From an uncultured Acetatifactor sp. (GTDB taxonomy: Bacteria > Bacillota > Clostridia > Lachnospirales > Lachnospiraceae): a stretch of DNA of 44,951 bases. Shown here piece after piece: positions 22,727 to 31,494 of the stretch. The DNA is taken from contig CAJUCE010000040.1 of NCBI GenBank assembly GCA_910584865.1, forward strand, positions 1 through 44,951, written 5' to 3'. Position numbers and translations under genes: made by a program. Position 1 is the stretch's first letter. Every line of letters starts with the position of its first letter. The notes below the pieces were generated by a model that saw only the letters and a program-made list of their open reading frames with translations, was not told where the DNA came from and did no database searches.

Positions 22727-22897
22727 ATGGCATACGTAATCAGTGATGCTTGTGTATCTTGTGGAGCATGTGAGTCTCAGTGCCCTGTGGGCGCAATCAG
22801 CATGGGGGACGGCAAATTTGAAATCGATCCCGATAAGTGCATCGAGTGCGGCGCATGTGCAGGCCAGTGCCCCACCGGAGCTATTTCTCAGGGATAA
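22727..22897 (+). CDS. 2[4Fe-4S] clostridial-type ferredoxin
   Basis: A 56-residue ferredoxin with two CxxCxxCxxxCP motifs (CVSCGACESQCP and CIECGACAGQCP), the standard eight-cysteine clostridial arrangement. TAAGGAGG precedes ATG 22727. It is the last gene of the pfl operon, before a strong terminator. It is a plausible electron donor for the activase's iron-sulfur cluster, the role flavodoxin plays in E. coli; this is inferred from the operon. It could also serve other low-potential reactions. Confidence 0.93.
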   Translation: MAYVISDACVSCGACESQCPVGAISMGDGKFEIDPDKCIECGACAGQCPTGAISQG

Positions 22898-22920
22898 GCC
22901 CCGGCAAAGCAAAGATTTCA

Positions 22921-22955
22921 GGCGCTTCCTTACAGGAAGCGCCATTTCTTTTTTT
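22921..22955 (+). terminator. Intrinsic terminator of the pfl operon
   Basis: GGCGCTTCCT-TAC-AGGAAGCGCC forms a perfect 10-bp stem, followed by ATTTCTTTTTTT. It overlaps the 3' end of the converging MerR-like gene. Confidence 0.9.
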
Positions 22956-23640
22956 CTGCAGGCAGCTTCGCTTCCTCTCCTGACCGGGACGCTTCCCTTT
23001 TATCCGGCTCCTTTTTCTCCTGGTTTTTATCGTTTTTTCCCAACCGCCTTGCCTTTTTGCGCAGGAGCTCGTCCATTCGTTTAAAATACGCTTCGTCCCG
23101 CTCTGCCAACATTCTGTCCCTGGCCTCCTCCCGTTCTTCCTGCATGCGAAACTGGTAATCCAGCTCTTTGACCACACTCTCCCGGATTTCGCGGCAGAGT
23201 TCGTTGTTATTTTCCTGCAAAGTCTGTCTGATCAGCTGCTGCAGCAGCCATTGCAGCCTTCTGGATTTCTCTTCCCTTGTCTCCCGCATGACTTCCGGCT
23301 GTGCATTTTTATTCGGTATAATATCTATGGCTAATTCCGGTTTTTCCTCTGCCGTGTGATCCCCCTGTGGAACTTCCACACTTCCTGCCCGCAAACCCTC
23401 TGTTGATAATACGTCCAGTTTTCCGTCTTTGAGAATCATCTTGATCGCCTTCAACTGCAGTCCCCTCTCTTTCATTCCCTTGATCTGTTTAAAACGTTCC
23501 ACATCCTCTTCCGTATAATAGCGATGTCCCAGTTCATTGCGTTTTATGGGCAGATGCAGTTCATCTTCCCAGTAACGCAAAACATGGCTCTCTACCTTCA
23601 CCTCTTTTGCAGCATCCGAAATCAGCAAATAGTTTCCCAT
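22930..23640 (-). CDS. MerR-type helix-turn-helix protein with coiled coil
   Basis: A 236-residue protein. The N-terminal MerR-like winged helix (about residues 3-70) has ISDAAKEVKVESHVLRYWEDEL, GHRYYTEEDVERF and GLQLKAIKMIL. An acidic linker follows, then a long charged coiled coil (about residues 125-215) and a basic tail ending KKKWRFL. The layout resembles RacA-like or DUF3967-type proteins rather than a metal or drug sensor, as no effector pocket or Cys is apparent. ATG 23640 has AAAGGGG upstream. It follows dnaB on the same strand and may be co-transcribed. A role in chromosome or spore organisation is conceivable but unproven. Confidence 0.75.
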   Translation of the reverse strand: MGNYLLISDAAKEVKVESHVLRYWEDELHLPIKRNELGHRYYTEEDVERFKQIKGMKERGLQLKAIKMILKDGKLDVLSTEGLRAGSVEVPQGDHTAEEKPELAIDIIPNKNAQPEVMRETREEKSRRLQWLLQQLIRQTLQENNNELCREIRESVVKELDYQFRMQEEREEARDRMLAERDEAYFKRMDELLRKKARRLGKNDKNQEKKEPDKREASRSGEEAKLPAEKKKWRFL

Positions 23641-23737
23641 TTTTTCCCCTTTCTGTCCGCACTTCAAAAGTCTTGTCCGCGTATGTGCCTGCGCAAAAAA
23701 AGAATGAGCTTGTACACCCATTCTCTTTCGTAACTCT

Positions 23738-25084
23738 CTAATTCGTCTGTCTGTGTTCCAAATTCACAAAACGCTGATATTCCGGCAGCCAGGCCAGCTC
23801 CACCGTACCGATAGGGCCGTTTCTCTGCTTCGCAATGATAATTTCAGCGATTCCCTTCTTCTCTGAATCATGATTGTAATACTCGTCCCGATAGATGAAC
23901 ATAACCACATCCGCATCCTGCTCGATGGCCCCGGATTCACGCAGATCCGAAAGCATGGGTCTGTGATCCGGTCTCTGTTCTACCGCTCTGGAGAGCTGAG
24001 ACAGTGCAATGACCGGCACGCTCAATTCCCTGGCCAGCGCCTTGAGGGAACGGGAAATGTCCGAAATCTCCTGCTGTCTGGAATCCGCTCTCCCGCTGCC
24101 GCTACCCGACATCAACTGCAGGTAATCAATGATTACCATGGACAGGTTATGTTCCAGCTTATACTTGCGGCACTTGGAACGGAGTTCTCCGATACTGATT
24201 CCCGGTGTATCGTCAATAATCAGGGAGGACTTCCCTATGACACCGGCACTTTCAATCAATCGTTCCCATTCCTGATCATTCATCTGCCCCGTACGCAGCT
24301 TCTGGGAATCCACATTGGACTCCATGGAAAACATACGGTTTACCAGCTGTTCCTTGCTCATTTCCAGACTGAAGATCGCCAGCGTCATATTCTTCCGAAA
24401 TGCTACATAATGAGCGATATTCAGCTCAAAAGCAGTCTTCCCCATGGACGGCCTGGCCGCTATCAGGATCAGATCAGAGGGCTGCATACCGGCTGTCCGG
24501 TAATCCAGATCCAGAAATCCTGTAGGGATTCCCGTAACGCTTCCCTTGTTCTTGGCCGCAAATTCAATCTTGTCCATGGCGTTCATAACCACCTGGCGAA
24601 TGGGCACATAAGCGTCTGAGGAGCGTCTCTGAACCAACTGAAATACACGCTTTTCCGTGTCTTCCAATATCGCTTCCAGGCTTTCCTTACCGGCATAGCA
24701 GGTATTGGCGATTTCCTCATTCAGCCGGATCAGACGCCGCAGGGTGGATTTCTCCGCCACAATATTGGCATACTGTTTTATATGGGCAGATGTGATCGGC
24801 ATCGTCAATATCTCCCGGATAAACTCCAGGCTGCTGACCTCCGGCGGCACGTCCTTCGTCCGCATGCGTTCCTGCACCGTCACCAAATCCACCGGTTCTC
24901 CCCTGTCATTCAGCTCACACATGACGTCAAACAGAATTCCGTACTGCCTGTTATAAAAATCTTCTCCGGATATCATTTCTGAAGCCGTAACAATGGCATC
25001 CCTGTCCATCAGCATGGAAACTATGACCGACTGTTCCGCTTCCAGATTATGGGGTAATATTCGTTTGAGTACATTTTCTTCCAT
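23738..25084 (-). CDS. dnaB: Replicative DNA helicase DnaB
   Basis: A 448-residue hexameric 5'-3' replicative helicase. The N-terminal domain starts LPHNLEAEQSVIVSMLMD. The RecA-like C-terminal domain has Walker A ARPSMGKTAF (about residues 210-219), Walker B MVIIDYLQLM, and LSQLSRAVEQRPDHRPMLSDLRESGAIEQDADVVMF, the arginine-finger/DnaB signature region. It is full length. It is the third gene of gdpP-rplI-dnaB, a conserved Firmicutes order. Bacillus calls this protein DnaC. Confidence 0.96.
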   Translation of the reverse strand: MEENVLKRILPHNLEAEQSVIVSMLMDRDAIVTASEMISGEDFYNRQYGILFDVMCELNDRGEPVDLVTVQERMRTKDVPPEVSSLEFIREILTMPITSAHIKQYANIVAEKSTLRRLIRLNEEIANTCYAGKESLEAILEDTEKRVFQLVQRRSSDAYVPIRQVVMNAMDKIEFAAKNKGSVTGIPTGFLDLDYRTAGMQPSDLILIAARPSMGKTAFELNIAHYVAFRKNMTLAIFSLEMSKEQLVNRMFSMESNVDSQKLRTGQMNDQEWERLIESAGVIGKSSLIIDDTPGISIGELRSKCRKYKLEHNLSMVIIDYLQLMSGSGSGRADSRQQEISDISRSLKALARELSVPVIALSQLSRAVEQRPDHRPMLSDLRESGAIEQDADVVMFIYRDEYYNHDSEKKGIAEIIIAKQRNGPIGTVELAWLPEYQRFVNLEHRQTN

Positions 25085-25109
25085 GACATCCCCACCTCTG
25101 CCTTCAGCT

Positions 25110-25556
25110 TCAGCTCTCTACAACCTTCACCGCCAGCTTCCCCGTCACCTGGGGATGCAGTTTCACAGCTACCTCATAAGACCCGAAGCTCTTCAGATTC
25201 TCCGGCAATACGATCTTTTTCTTATCGATCTCCAGCTGGTGCTGCTCCATGCACGCCGCCGCAATCTCCTTGCTGGACACGGAACCGAAAGTCCGTCCAC
25301 CCTCTCCCGCTTTGATCTTGACGACTACCTGCTTTGATTCCAACTGAGCCGCCAGCGCTTTCGCCGCTTCCAGCTGTTCCTTCGCAATCTTGTCCTCATT
25401 TGCCTTATGAAGCTTTAAATCATTCATATTCTTGGCATTGGCTTCCACACCGATCTTTTTCGGCAATATATAATTTCTGGCGTATCCTTCGCTGGCTTCT
25501 ATTATATCACCCTTTTTCCCCAGCTTTTTTTCATCCTGCAGCAATATGATCTTCAT
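25110..25556 (-). CDS. rplI: 50S ribosomal protein L9
   Basis: A 148-residue protein with the L9 N-terminal signature MKIILLQDEKKLGKKGDIIE and GYARNYILPK, a long connecting helix and the C-terminal rRNA-binding domain (GRTFGSVSSKEIA to VTGKLAVKVVES). It binds domain V of 23S rRNA near the L1 stalk and helps keep the reading frame. It is 29 bases downstream of gdpP and 25 bases upstream of dnaB, clearly one operon. Confidence 0.96.
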   Translation of the reverse strand: MKIILLQDEKKLGKKGDIIEASEGYARNYILPKKIGVEANAKNMNDLKLHKANEDKIAKEQLEAAKALAAQLESKQVVVKIKAGEGGRTFGSVSSKEIAAACMEQHQLEIDKKKIVLPENLKSFGSYEVAVKLHPQVTGKLAVKVVES

Positions 25557-25585
25557 CTGTCCAACCCTTCCTTTTTTGTCTCGTA

Positions 25586-27634
25586 CTATATTTCGCCCTT
25601 CTCAAGCATCCCGTCGATAGTTCCCTTTAGGACGCCGATGGCTTCGATAATTCCCATTCCTTCCATCTGGCAGGCCGCAGTATTTAAATGTCCGCCGCCG
25701 CCCATCCGCTCCATGATAATCTGTACATTCACCTCGTCGATGGACCGGGCACTGATATAGATCTTGCCGTTATAATCCGTCAAAACGAAGCTGGCCTTGA
25801 TCCCCCTGATATTCAGCAGCTCGTTTGCCGCCTGAGCCCCTATAATCGTGGGACTGGGCAGATCGTCCGCCGTACAGGTTGAAATAGCAAAATACTGCTT
25901 GTAAATCTCCGCTTGGCTCACCGTATCCGCCTTCGCCTTATAGCCCTGCGCATCCTCACGGAACAGCTTGCGCACACGGGTCACATCCGCACCGCTGCGC
26001 CTTAGAAAAGCCGCCGCCTCAAAGGTCCGCACCCCTGTCTTAATCATAAAATTATTGGTATCGATCATGATTCCGGAATACATACAATCCGCTTCTTCCG
26101 GACGAATCTTGATATTATCATAAGTGTACTGCAGAATCTCCGACACCATCTCACAGGAGGAGGAAGCGTACGGTTCCACATAGGAAAGCGTAGCATTCTC
26201 AATAGTCTCCGTCCCCTGTCTGTGATGATCCAGGACCACCACGGATTTACAGAATTTCAGCAGTTCCGGACATTCGGTTATGGACGGCTTGTTCACATCC
26301 ACCACTACCAGCACAGTGTTGCTGCCGGCGGCCTCTATGGCCTGCTGGTTCCCGATAATCATATCCGCGTATTCCTGATGATTCCTGAATAGCTCTACCG
26401 TAGGCTGAATCGCCGGAATCACTTCGTTGAGGACGATATGGGCCTTCCGCCCCAGCGTCAAGGCGATCCGGTAAATACCCACCGCCGCGCCGAAGCTGTC
26501 CGCATCCGGCATCCTGTGCCCCATCACCAGGACCTGATCCTTGCCCGTAATAATCTCCTGGAGCGCATGGGCTTTTACACGGGCCTTCACACGGGTATTT
26601 TTCTCCACCTGCTGACTCTTTCCGCCGTAGTATGTAATACTTTCCGGCGTCTTTATCACAGCCTGATCTCCGCCCCGCCCCAGAGCCAGATCGATGGCAT
26701 TTCTGGAAAATTCATAATTCTGTGCATAGGTCAGCCCGTCCAGGCCCACGCCGATACTGATGGTCACGGCCATCTCGTTTCCGATATTGACTGTCTTGAC
26801 ATCCTCGAGAAGGTCAAAGCGGGATTCCTGCAGCTGTGTCACAGCACGCTTACGCATGATGACCAGATACTTGTCCTTTTCCAGCTTCTTGCAGATTCCG
26901 TCAAGAGCGGAAATATATTTATTCACCTTCCTGTCGATCAGCGCAATCAACAGGGATCTGCGCACCTCTTCCACGCCGTCCAGCGCCTCGTCATAATTGT
27001 CCAGATAAATCAGGCCCACTGCCAGACTCTGGTCATCCACCTCCCGCAGAGCAATGCGCAAAGCCGTCTCGTCATAGAGATAGACCGCCGTCAGATATCC
27101 CTCATATCCGCTGCTGTCGATCATATCGCTGTGCTCCGCCATTTCCTCCAGGGAAATCTTCCGCAGCCTGGCCACGTATTCGTTCCCTTCGTACTCCAAT
27201 TCATACTGCGCCTCGTCCACACCGTTATTGTCAGGCAGGCGGTCTCTCGTAAGCGTTGGAAACAGAGAAGTGATAGACTTTTTATATCCCTTGGGCTGAT
27301 GAACAATATTCTCAAAAGCAAGATTCGTCCAGATCACCTTCCCCGTATCGTCCAGCAATGCATAGGGAAGATCCAGCTCCCGAAGCAACTTCCGCTGAAT
27401 CTGTCCGTACTCTGTCGCAAAACTGATGAGCTCGTTCATAATAACGGGCTTATTATAAAAATACAGGGACAAAGTAATCGCAAAATAGAGGACAATATAC
27501 CCTGCCAGAAGCGTGCCTGCACGCAAATCAATGATAAACATCGCCGCATCCACCACACAGCAAAGTATTCCGAGATAAATACAGAACTGAATGTAGGTTT
27601 TAATACGGCCTTTTAACTTTATTCTCTTTTTCAT
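25586..27634 (-). CDS. gdpP: GdpP-type cyclic-di-AMP phosphodiesterase
   Basis: A 682-residue membrane protein. It has two N-terminal transmembrane helices (about residues 15-57), a degenerate PAS domain (about 70-170) and a degenerate GGDEF domain (about 180-310). The DHH catalytic domain has VMGHRMPDADSFGAAVG and VVLDHHRQ, and the DHHA1 domain ends GGGGHLNTAACQ. GdpP hydrolyses c-di-AMP and so controls potassium and osmolyte balance and wall stress. All expected metal-binding Asp/His residues are present. It is the first gene of gdpP-rplI-dnaB. GAGGT lies seven bases before ATG 27634. Confidence 0.94.
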   Translation of the reverse strand: MKKRIKLKGRIKTYIQFCIYLGILCCVVDAAMFIIDLRAGTLLAGYIVLYFAITLSLYFYNKPVIMNELISFATEYGQIQRKLLRELDLPYALLDDTGKVIWTNLAFENIVHQPKGYKKSITSLFPTLTRDRLPDNNGVDEAQYELEYEGNEYVARLRKISLEEMAEHSDMIDSSGYEGYLTAVYLYDETALRIALREVDDQSLAVGLIYLDNYDEALDGVEEVRRSLLIALIDRKVNKYISALDGICKKLEKDKYLVIMRKRAVTQLQESRFDLLEDVKTVNIGNEMAVTISIGVGLDGLTYAQNYEFSRNAIDLALGRGGDQAVIKTPESITYYGGKSQQVEKNTRVKARVKAHALQEIITGKDQVLVMGHRMPDADSFGAAVGIYRIALTLGRKAHIVLNEVIPAIQPTVELFRNHQEYADMIIGNQQAIEAAGSNTVLVVVDVNKPSITECPELLKFCKSVVVLDHHRQGTETIENATLSYVEPYASSSCEMVSEILQYTYDNIKIRPEEADCMYSGIMIDTNNFMIKTGVRTFEAAAFLRRSGADVTRVRKLFREDAQGYKAKADTVSQAEIYKQYFAISTCTADDLPSPTIIGAQAANELLNIRGIKASFVLTDYNGKIYISARSIDEVNVQIIMERMGGGGHLNTAACQMEGMGIIEAIGVLKGTIDGMLEKGEI

Positions 27635-27773
27635 ATGGATACCTCACAGGACTGCGGAACTCATCCTGCAATTTTCTTCTTAAAATGAGATTGAATAAAA
27701 TTATTATACCATACTCTTCAACACTATGCCACAATTTAATTTGTCGAAATTGGAAACGTTTTGTAAATGTTTT

Positions 27774-27808
27774 AAAAAGACCAGCCATCCTTCCGAACAG
27801 CCGGTCTT
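27774..27808 (-). terminator. Terminator after rpsR
   Basis: On the minus strand, AAGACCGGC pairs with GCTGGTCTT (27800-27808 with 27777-27785; one G-U pair) and is followed by TTTT. It separates the rpsF-ssb-rpsR operon from gdpP-rplI-dnaB. Confidence 0.75.
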
Positions 27809-27819
27809 CTCTCTGGGTC

Positions 27820-28083
27820 TTAATCCTGAACGTAAGGCATCAGTGCTACATGGCGCGCTCTCTTGATCGCCACCGTCAAAGCTCTCTGATGCTTTGCACA
27901 ATTGCCTGTGATACGGCGGGGAAGAATTTTACCCCTCTCAGAAACGTATCTCTTTAATTTATTAGTATCTTTGTAGTCGATTACATTGTCCTTGCCACAG
28001 AATACACATACTTTTCTCTTCCTGCGGATCCCGCCTCTTTTCCTCATCGGGCCGTCGGGTCTCTCTGCTTTATTGTAAGCCAT
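27820..28083 (-). CDS. rpsR: 30S ribosomal protein S18
   Basis: An 87-residue S18. It has KRKVCVFCGKDNVIDYKD and, later, LPRRITGNCAKHQRALTVAIKRARHVALMPY, so it is the zinc-binding cysteine form. S18 forms a heterodimer with S6 on the platform of the 30S subunit. ATG 28083 (MAYNKAERPDG) follows a ribosome site within GGAGGCAG. The longer frame from 28101 is not supported. It is the last gene of rpsF-ssb-rpsR. Confidence 0.95.
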   Translation of the reverse strand: MAYNKAERPDGPMRKRGGIRRKRKVCVFCGKDNVIDYKDTNKLKRYVSERGKILPRRITGNCAKHQRALTVAIKRARHVALMPYVQD

Positions 28084-28117
28084 CTTGCTGCCTCCTGTCA
28101 TCCATAATCAAACAAAC

Positions 28118-28594
28118 TTAGTTAAACGGTAATTCTTCATCGATGCCATCCGGAATATTCATGAAACCATCCCCTGCGCCGGACGGAGCAGGAGCGCCGC
28201 CTCCCTGGTAACCGCCGTTGTTGTAGCCGCCACTATTGCCGTAACCGCCGCCGGTATTTGACCCCCCTGATGCGTTCTTGCTCTCGGCAAACTCGATTTC
28301 ATCTACCATAACCCGGACACTGTAAACCATCTGTCCCTCTTTATTGGTATAATTATCATTCTGAACCCTGCCTGTCAAGAGAATCTTAATTCCTTTGTGC
28401 AGATATCTCTCCACAAATTCCGCCTGCTTGCCAAATGCAGTGCAATTAAAGAAATCCGCATCCGGCTCTCCCTCCCGCTTGAAACGCCTGTCCACCGCAA
28501 TGGAAAACCGCGCTACCGCCGTCTGGCTGGCTCCCTGAGAATATCTCACTTCCGGATCCCTTGTTAAACGTCCCATAAGAATGACTTTATTCAT
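28118..28594 (-). CDS. ssb: Single-stranded DNA-binding protein
   Basis: A 158-residue SSB. The N-terminal OB fold starts MNKVILMGRLTRDPEVRY, with FNCTAFGKQAEFVERYLHKG and NEKG-like loops. A Gly/Asn/Tyr-rich flexible linker follows (about residues 110-145), then the conserved acidic tip ending DEELPFN that recruits replication and repair proteins. It lies between rpsF (four bases away) and rpsR, the standard arrangement. Confidence 0.96.
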   Translation of the reverse strand: MNKVILMGRLTRDPEVRYSQGASQTAVARFSIAVDRRFKREGEPDADFFNCTAFGKQAEFVERYLHKGIKILLTGRVQNDNYTNKEGQMVYSVRVMVDEIEFAESKNASGGSNTGGGYGNSGGYNNGGYQGGGAPAPSGAGDGFMNIPDGIDEELPFN

Positions 28595-28598
28595 ATAC

Positions 28599-28907
28599 TC
28601 ACTTCTCGCTTTCTGACTGAACCTCGTCCTGTCTGACGATCAGATATCTGATGACATTGTCCATAATGCGGACACGGCTCTCGATCTCAATCGGAGCTGT
28701 CGCCTCTGCATCAAAGCGGATGAAATAATAGAAGCCTTCTTTCATCTTCTGGATCTCATAGGCAAGTCTCTTCTTGCCCCACTCGTCCACCTCCGTGATG
28801 ACGCCGCCAAACCGCTCGATGAGAGCTTTGCACTTGTCAACAACAGCCGCTCTTTCTTCGTCTTCAATTCTGGCAGACACGACTACGGCCAATTCGTATT
28901 TGTTCAT
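28599..28907 (-). CDS. rpsF: 30S ribosomal protein S6
   Basis: A 102-residue S6, MNKYELAVVVSARIEDEE and onward, with FGGVITEVDEWGKKRLAYEIQ and EGFYYFIRFDA, the ferredoxin-like fold that pairs with S18. AAAGGAGG precedes ATG 28907; the upstream in-frame ATG at 28985 is not used. It is first gene of rpsF-ssb-rpsR. S6:S18 often bind their own mRNA leader; I could not assign that motif with confidence in the 120 bases upstream. Confidence 0.95.
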   Translation of the reverse strand: MNKYELAVVVSARIEDEERAAVVDKCKALIERFGGVITEVDEWGKKRLAYEIQKMKEGFYYFIRFDAEATAPIEIESRVRIMDNVIRYLIVRQDEVQSESEK

Positions 28908-29029
28908 ACCTGTTACCTCCTTTTGGTCTCTGGCCCGTAAAAACGAGCAAGGAAATTGATTCATCACAAGTATATACAATAACATAATATTCCTGAAATT
29001 TCAAGTATATTTTACTTCTTTTTTGCCGC

Positions 29030-29203
29030 TTATAGAATTTCCTTCACGTTTTTTTCCAACAATCTGCGCGCTATCATGATCTGATGGCCGCAGCCCCTGC
29101 ATTTCAGCCTGAAATCCGCTCCCGAACGCAGTACCTCCCACTCTTTGCTTCCGCAGGGATGCTGCTTTTTCAGTCTCACCACATCTCCCACATTGATATC
29201 CAT
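29030..29203 (-). CDS. DUF951 zinc-ribbon-like small protein
   Basis: A 57-residue protein, MDINVGDVVRLKKQHPCG and onward, with KCRGCGHQIMIARRLLEK and a CxxC that probably joins the earlier Cys and His to bind zinc. It matches DUF951, a widespread Firmicutes family that often sits just upstream of rpsF, as here. GGAGGA precedes ATG 29203. It is near the size limit for gene finders and easy to miss. Its function is unknown; a basic SH3-like nucleic-acid-binding fold is plausible. Confidence 0.88.
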   Translation of the reverse strand: MDINVGDVVRLKKQHPCGSKEWEVLRSGADFRLKCRGCGHQIMIARRLLEKNVKEIL

Positions 29204-29342
29204 CGCTATTCCTCCAAATCCGCATACCCGGCTTTCTGTCTTGCCGCTGACTCCCTATCCCCGCCGTCTCATGGGAAATCTTGCCCATGTATTCTTTGCC
29301 GTCCCTTTCCGGCTGCAGCCTCAGGGAAAGCACCCTCTACAC

Positions 29343-30185
29343 TCACAGATTCCCCACCCAGAAATCCTTCAGCACCCCGAAAAATTCCCGAAGCAGATTG
29401 TTGGGGCCCATTCCCAGCACGGAGTTTGCCGCCAGACCCTGTACATCCTTATATCCCTGCTTTTTCGCGATGCTGAGCGCACGGAACATATGAAATTTAT
29501 TGGTTACAATGACAACGCTGTCCTGTTCCCTGTCCAAAAACCCTCCGCTGAATACCAGATTCTCGTAGGTATTGGAAGATTTGTCTTCCATCAGAATCTT
29601 GTCTTCCCTCACTCCGGCATTCACCAGATAGTCCCGCATGCCGGCCGCTTCGGATATATGCTCATTGCTTCCCTGACCGCCGGACACAATGACCTTCGTA
29701 TCCGGATTGCGCAGCAGATAGGCCGCTGCCTGATCCAGACGTCTGCGCAGCACTTCGCTGGGCCCTGTGGACTTCCACTGCGCCCCCAGCACAATCAGAT
29801 AATCTGCTCCCGGCTCCGCCCTGGCGCCGTACTGGGACAAAATCAGCCCCTCTACACCGCAGAACAAAAGCAGTCCGGCGAAAAAAATACCGCAGCAAAT
29901 CCCTTTGAACCATCCTGGCATGGCTTCCATCAACTTTTCACTGCGGAGTATGGCGCTCAGAATCAGGGAACCCACACCGATCCCACCCCAGAGCAGGAAA
30001 AAATAAGTTCCGAAGCCTGCCACGGCAATTCCGCCGCAATAAAGAATGCAGACGACACCCAAACCGCCGAAAACATGGGCAGAGACAGGAACGTATCTAT
30101 ACCCGCGCCTCTCCAGCCTGATGATTCTGCGGCTCCTCTCAAAAGGGACCAGTTCTCTCTCATGTTTTTTTCTTCGTTTTATCAT
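29343..30185 (-). CDS. YdcF/SanA-like DUF218 membrane protein
   Basis: A 280-residue protein. A basic cytoplasmic N-terminus is followed by three or four transmembrane segments (about residues 36-55, 58-80 and 92-115), then a DUF218 domain (about residues 125-265). The DUF218 domain has DYLIVLGAQ, LRRRLDQAAAYL, VIVSGGQG, MEDKSSNTYENLVF and VVIVTNKFHMFRA. Relatives (SanA, ElyC, YdcF) are linked to envelope integrity and vancomycin resistance. The GAQ, SGGQG and TN-FH motifs line the presumed active site. GAGAGGT precedes ATG 30185. It shares its strand with the membrane gene upstream, 36 bases away. Confidence 0.88.
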   Translation of the reverse strand: MIKRRKKHERELVPFERSRRIIRLERRGYRYVPVSAHVFGGLGVVCILYCGGIAVAGFGTYFFLLWGGIGVGSLILSAILRSEKLMEAMPGWFKGICCGIFFAGLLLFCGVEGLILSQYGARAEPGADYLIVLGAQWKSTGPSEVLRRRLDQAAAYLLRNPDTKVIVSGGQGSNEHISEAAGMRDYLVNAGVREDKILMEDKSSNTYENLVFSGGFLDREQDSVVIVTNKFHMFRALSIAKKQGYKDVQGLAANSVLGMGPNNLLREFFGVLKDFWVGNL

Positions 30186-30221
30186 ATCGATACCTCTCAG
30201 GAATTGCAGGGCCTGCTTCCG

Positions 30222-31457
30222 CTAGTACTGCCGGATCCAGCCCCACATCAACGCCAGCCACTCCCCGCAAAAATACATTCCTCTCAGCCAGATCAACAGA
30301 GCGCCGCACCAGAGAGGCCAGGCCAGATCAGCGCGGCGGCGCAGAATCTTTTTTGCCAACGACACAATCACACAAATGCACAGGACCATGGTCCCGAAGG
30401 TGGCCCGGTCCGGGTAATGAGGGGACAGGACAAACGCCCCCCAGGACAGCAGTGCTCCGGACAGCAACAGGATCTCCCGCCCCTCAAGTGCCTGCTTCAG
30501 TACCTGTCTGCTCACAAATAAGAGTGCCGCCAAAACCAGCAGCGTCGGAAACAGATACTCCACCGCAGCCCTGCACTCCGCGTAACACCGCAAAAACAAT
30601 TTCCACAATAATCCGTAGCTTTCTTCCTCAATCTGCCCGCTGCGGACGAAATTCCCCGGTGCCGCGATGCACAGGACACTGCCGGCCAGACAGGACAGGT
30701 TCCCGAGAATCATCCACAGCCTGAGCCTGCGCCCCTGCCGTCCAAGCAGCAGGATGGCCGCCAGACTTACCAGCCATATGGCAGGGCCCATGTTCTCATT
30801 GCTCCATCCCGCGAGAATCCCCAGCGGCACAATCCAGAATGTGATTCCGGGCAGATTTTCGAATCGGCAGCCGGCATATCTTCCGCTCTCCTGCGTATTC
30901 CCGCCTTCCTCCTGCAAATCCGCTGCCGCACGCTCCCTGCCGCAGCCCTTTTTCAGATAAAGTCCTCCCTCCGGCAGTTCCCGAAGATAACAGAATACGA
31001 ACACCAGGATAAAAACCGTAATATACAGATAATTCGCCGCCCCTGCCTGCCAGAACATGCTCATCTTCCAATTGGCATTCAGGCCCAGCACCATCCCCGC
31101 CGCGGCAAAAAAAGCCGGAAGATTGCGGTATCCCGATACAATACAAATCATCCCCGCAAGCAATAGGGTAAATACTACATTCAGCAGATCCGCTCCGTAT
31201 TCCCCAATAAGCAGGGTCAGCTGCAAAATGCCGTGAGTCATACTCCTGCCGCCCCAGTTATTGTAATGCCAGATCTGGCTTTTCACGATATCGGAAATAG
31301 ACGTGATTGGGACGCTCTCGTCATACAGCATGGTGGAATACCACAGATCATCCATCATAAACGGGACGATTCTGTGGGTCTGAAATATGACAAAAATAAA
31401 TACCGCTGTCAGAACGCCCGACAGGATCCACATCAGTTTACGAGATTTATCCTTCAT
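30222..31457 (-). CDS. Polytopic membrane protein (DUF6056-like)
   Basis: A 411-residue protein with about ten hydrophobic segments. Conserved-looking loops are PFMMDDLWYST, HYNNWGGRSMTHGILQ and MSMFWQAGAANYLY. The acidic DD in the first extracytoplasmic loop recalls GT-C-type glycosyltransferases and the DUF6056/GtrII-like group, which modify envelope glycans. This is a fold-level guess from memory, not a confirmed assignment. A Gly/Arg/Glu-rich cytoplasmic loop lies near residues 165-200. ATG 31457 is preferred over a GTG 27 bases upstream that has no ribosome site. Confidence 0.7.
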   Translation of the reverse strand: MKDKSRKLMWILSGVLTAVFIFVIFQTHRIVPFMMDDLWYSTMLYDESVPITSISDIVKSQIWHYNNWGGRSMTHGILQLTLLIGEYGADLLNVVFTLLLAGMICIVSGYRNLPAFFAAAGMVLGLNANWKMSMFWQAGAANYLYITVFILVFVFCYLRELPEGGLYLKKGCGRERAAADLQEEGGNTQESGRYAGCRFENLPGITFWIVPLGILAGWSNENMGPAIWLVSLAAILLLGRQGRRLRLWMILGNLSCLAGSVLCIAAPGNFVRSGQIEEESYGLLWKLFLRCYAECRAAVEYLFPTLLVLAALLFVSRQVLKQALEGREILLLSGALLSWGAFVLSPHYPDRATFGTMVLCICVIVSLAKKILRRRADLAWPLWCGALLIWLRGMYFCGEWLALMWGWIRQY

Positions 31458-31494
31458 TACCCAATTTCCTCTCACTGTCAGCACCCATCATGCA

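Noticed and set aside
26438..27616. 392-codon open frame on the plus strand
   Set aside because: It is the shadow of gdpP, whose DHH, DHHA1 and membrane segments are clear.
29145..30521. 458-codon open frame on the plus strand
   Set aside because: It is antisense to the YdcF-like and membrane-protein genes; no domain or ribosome site.
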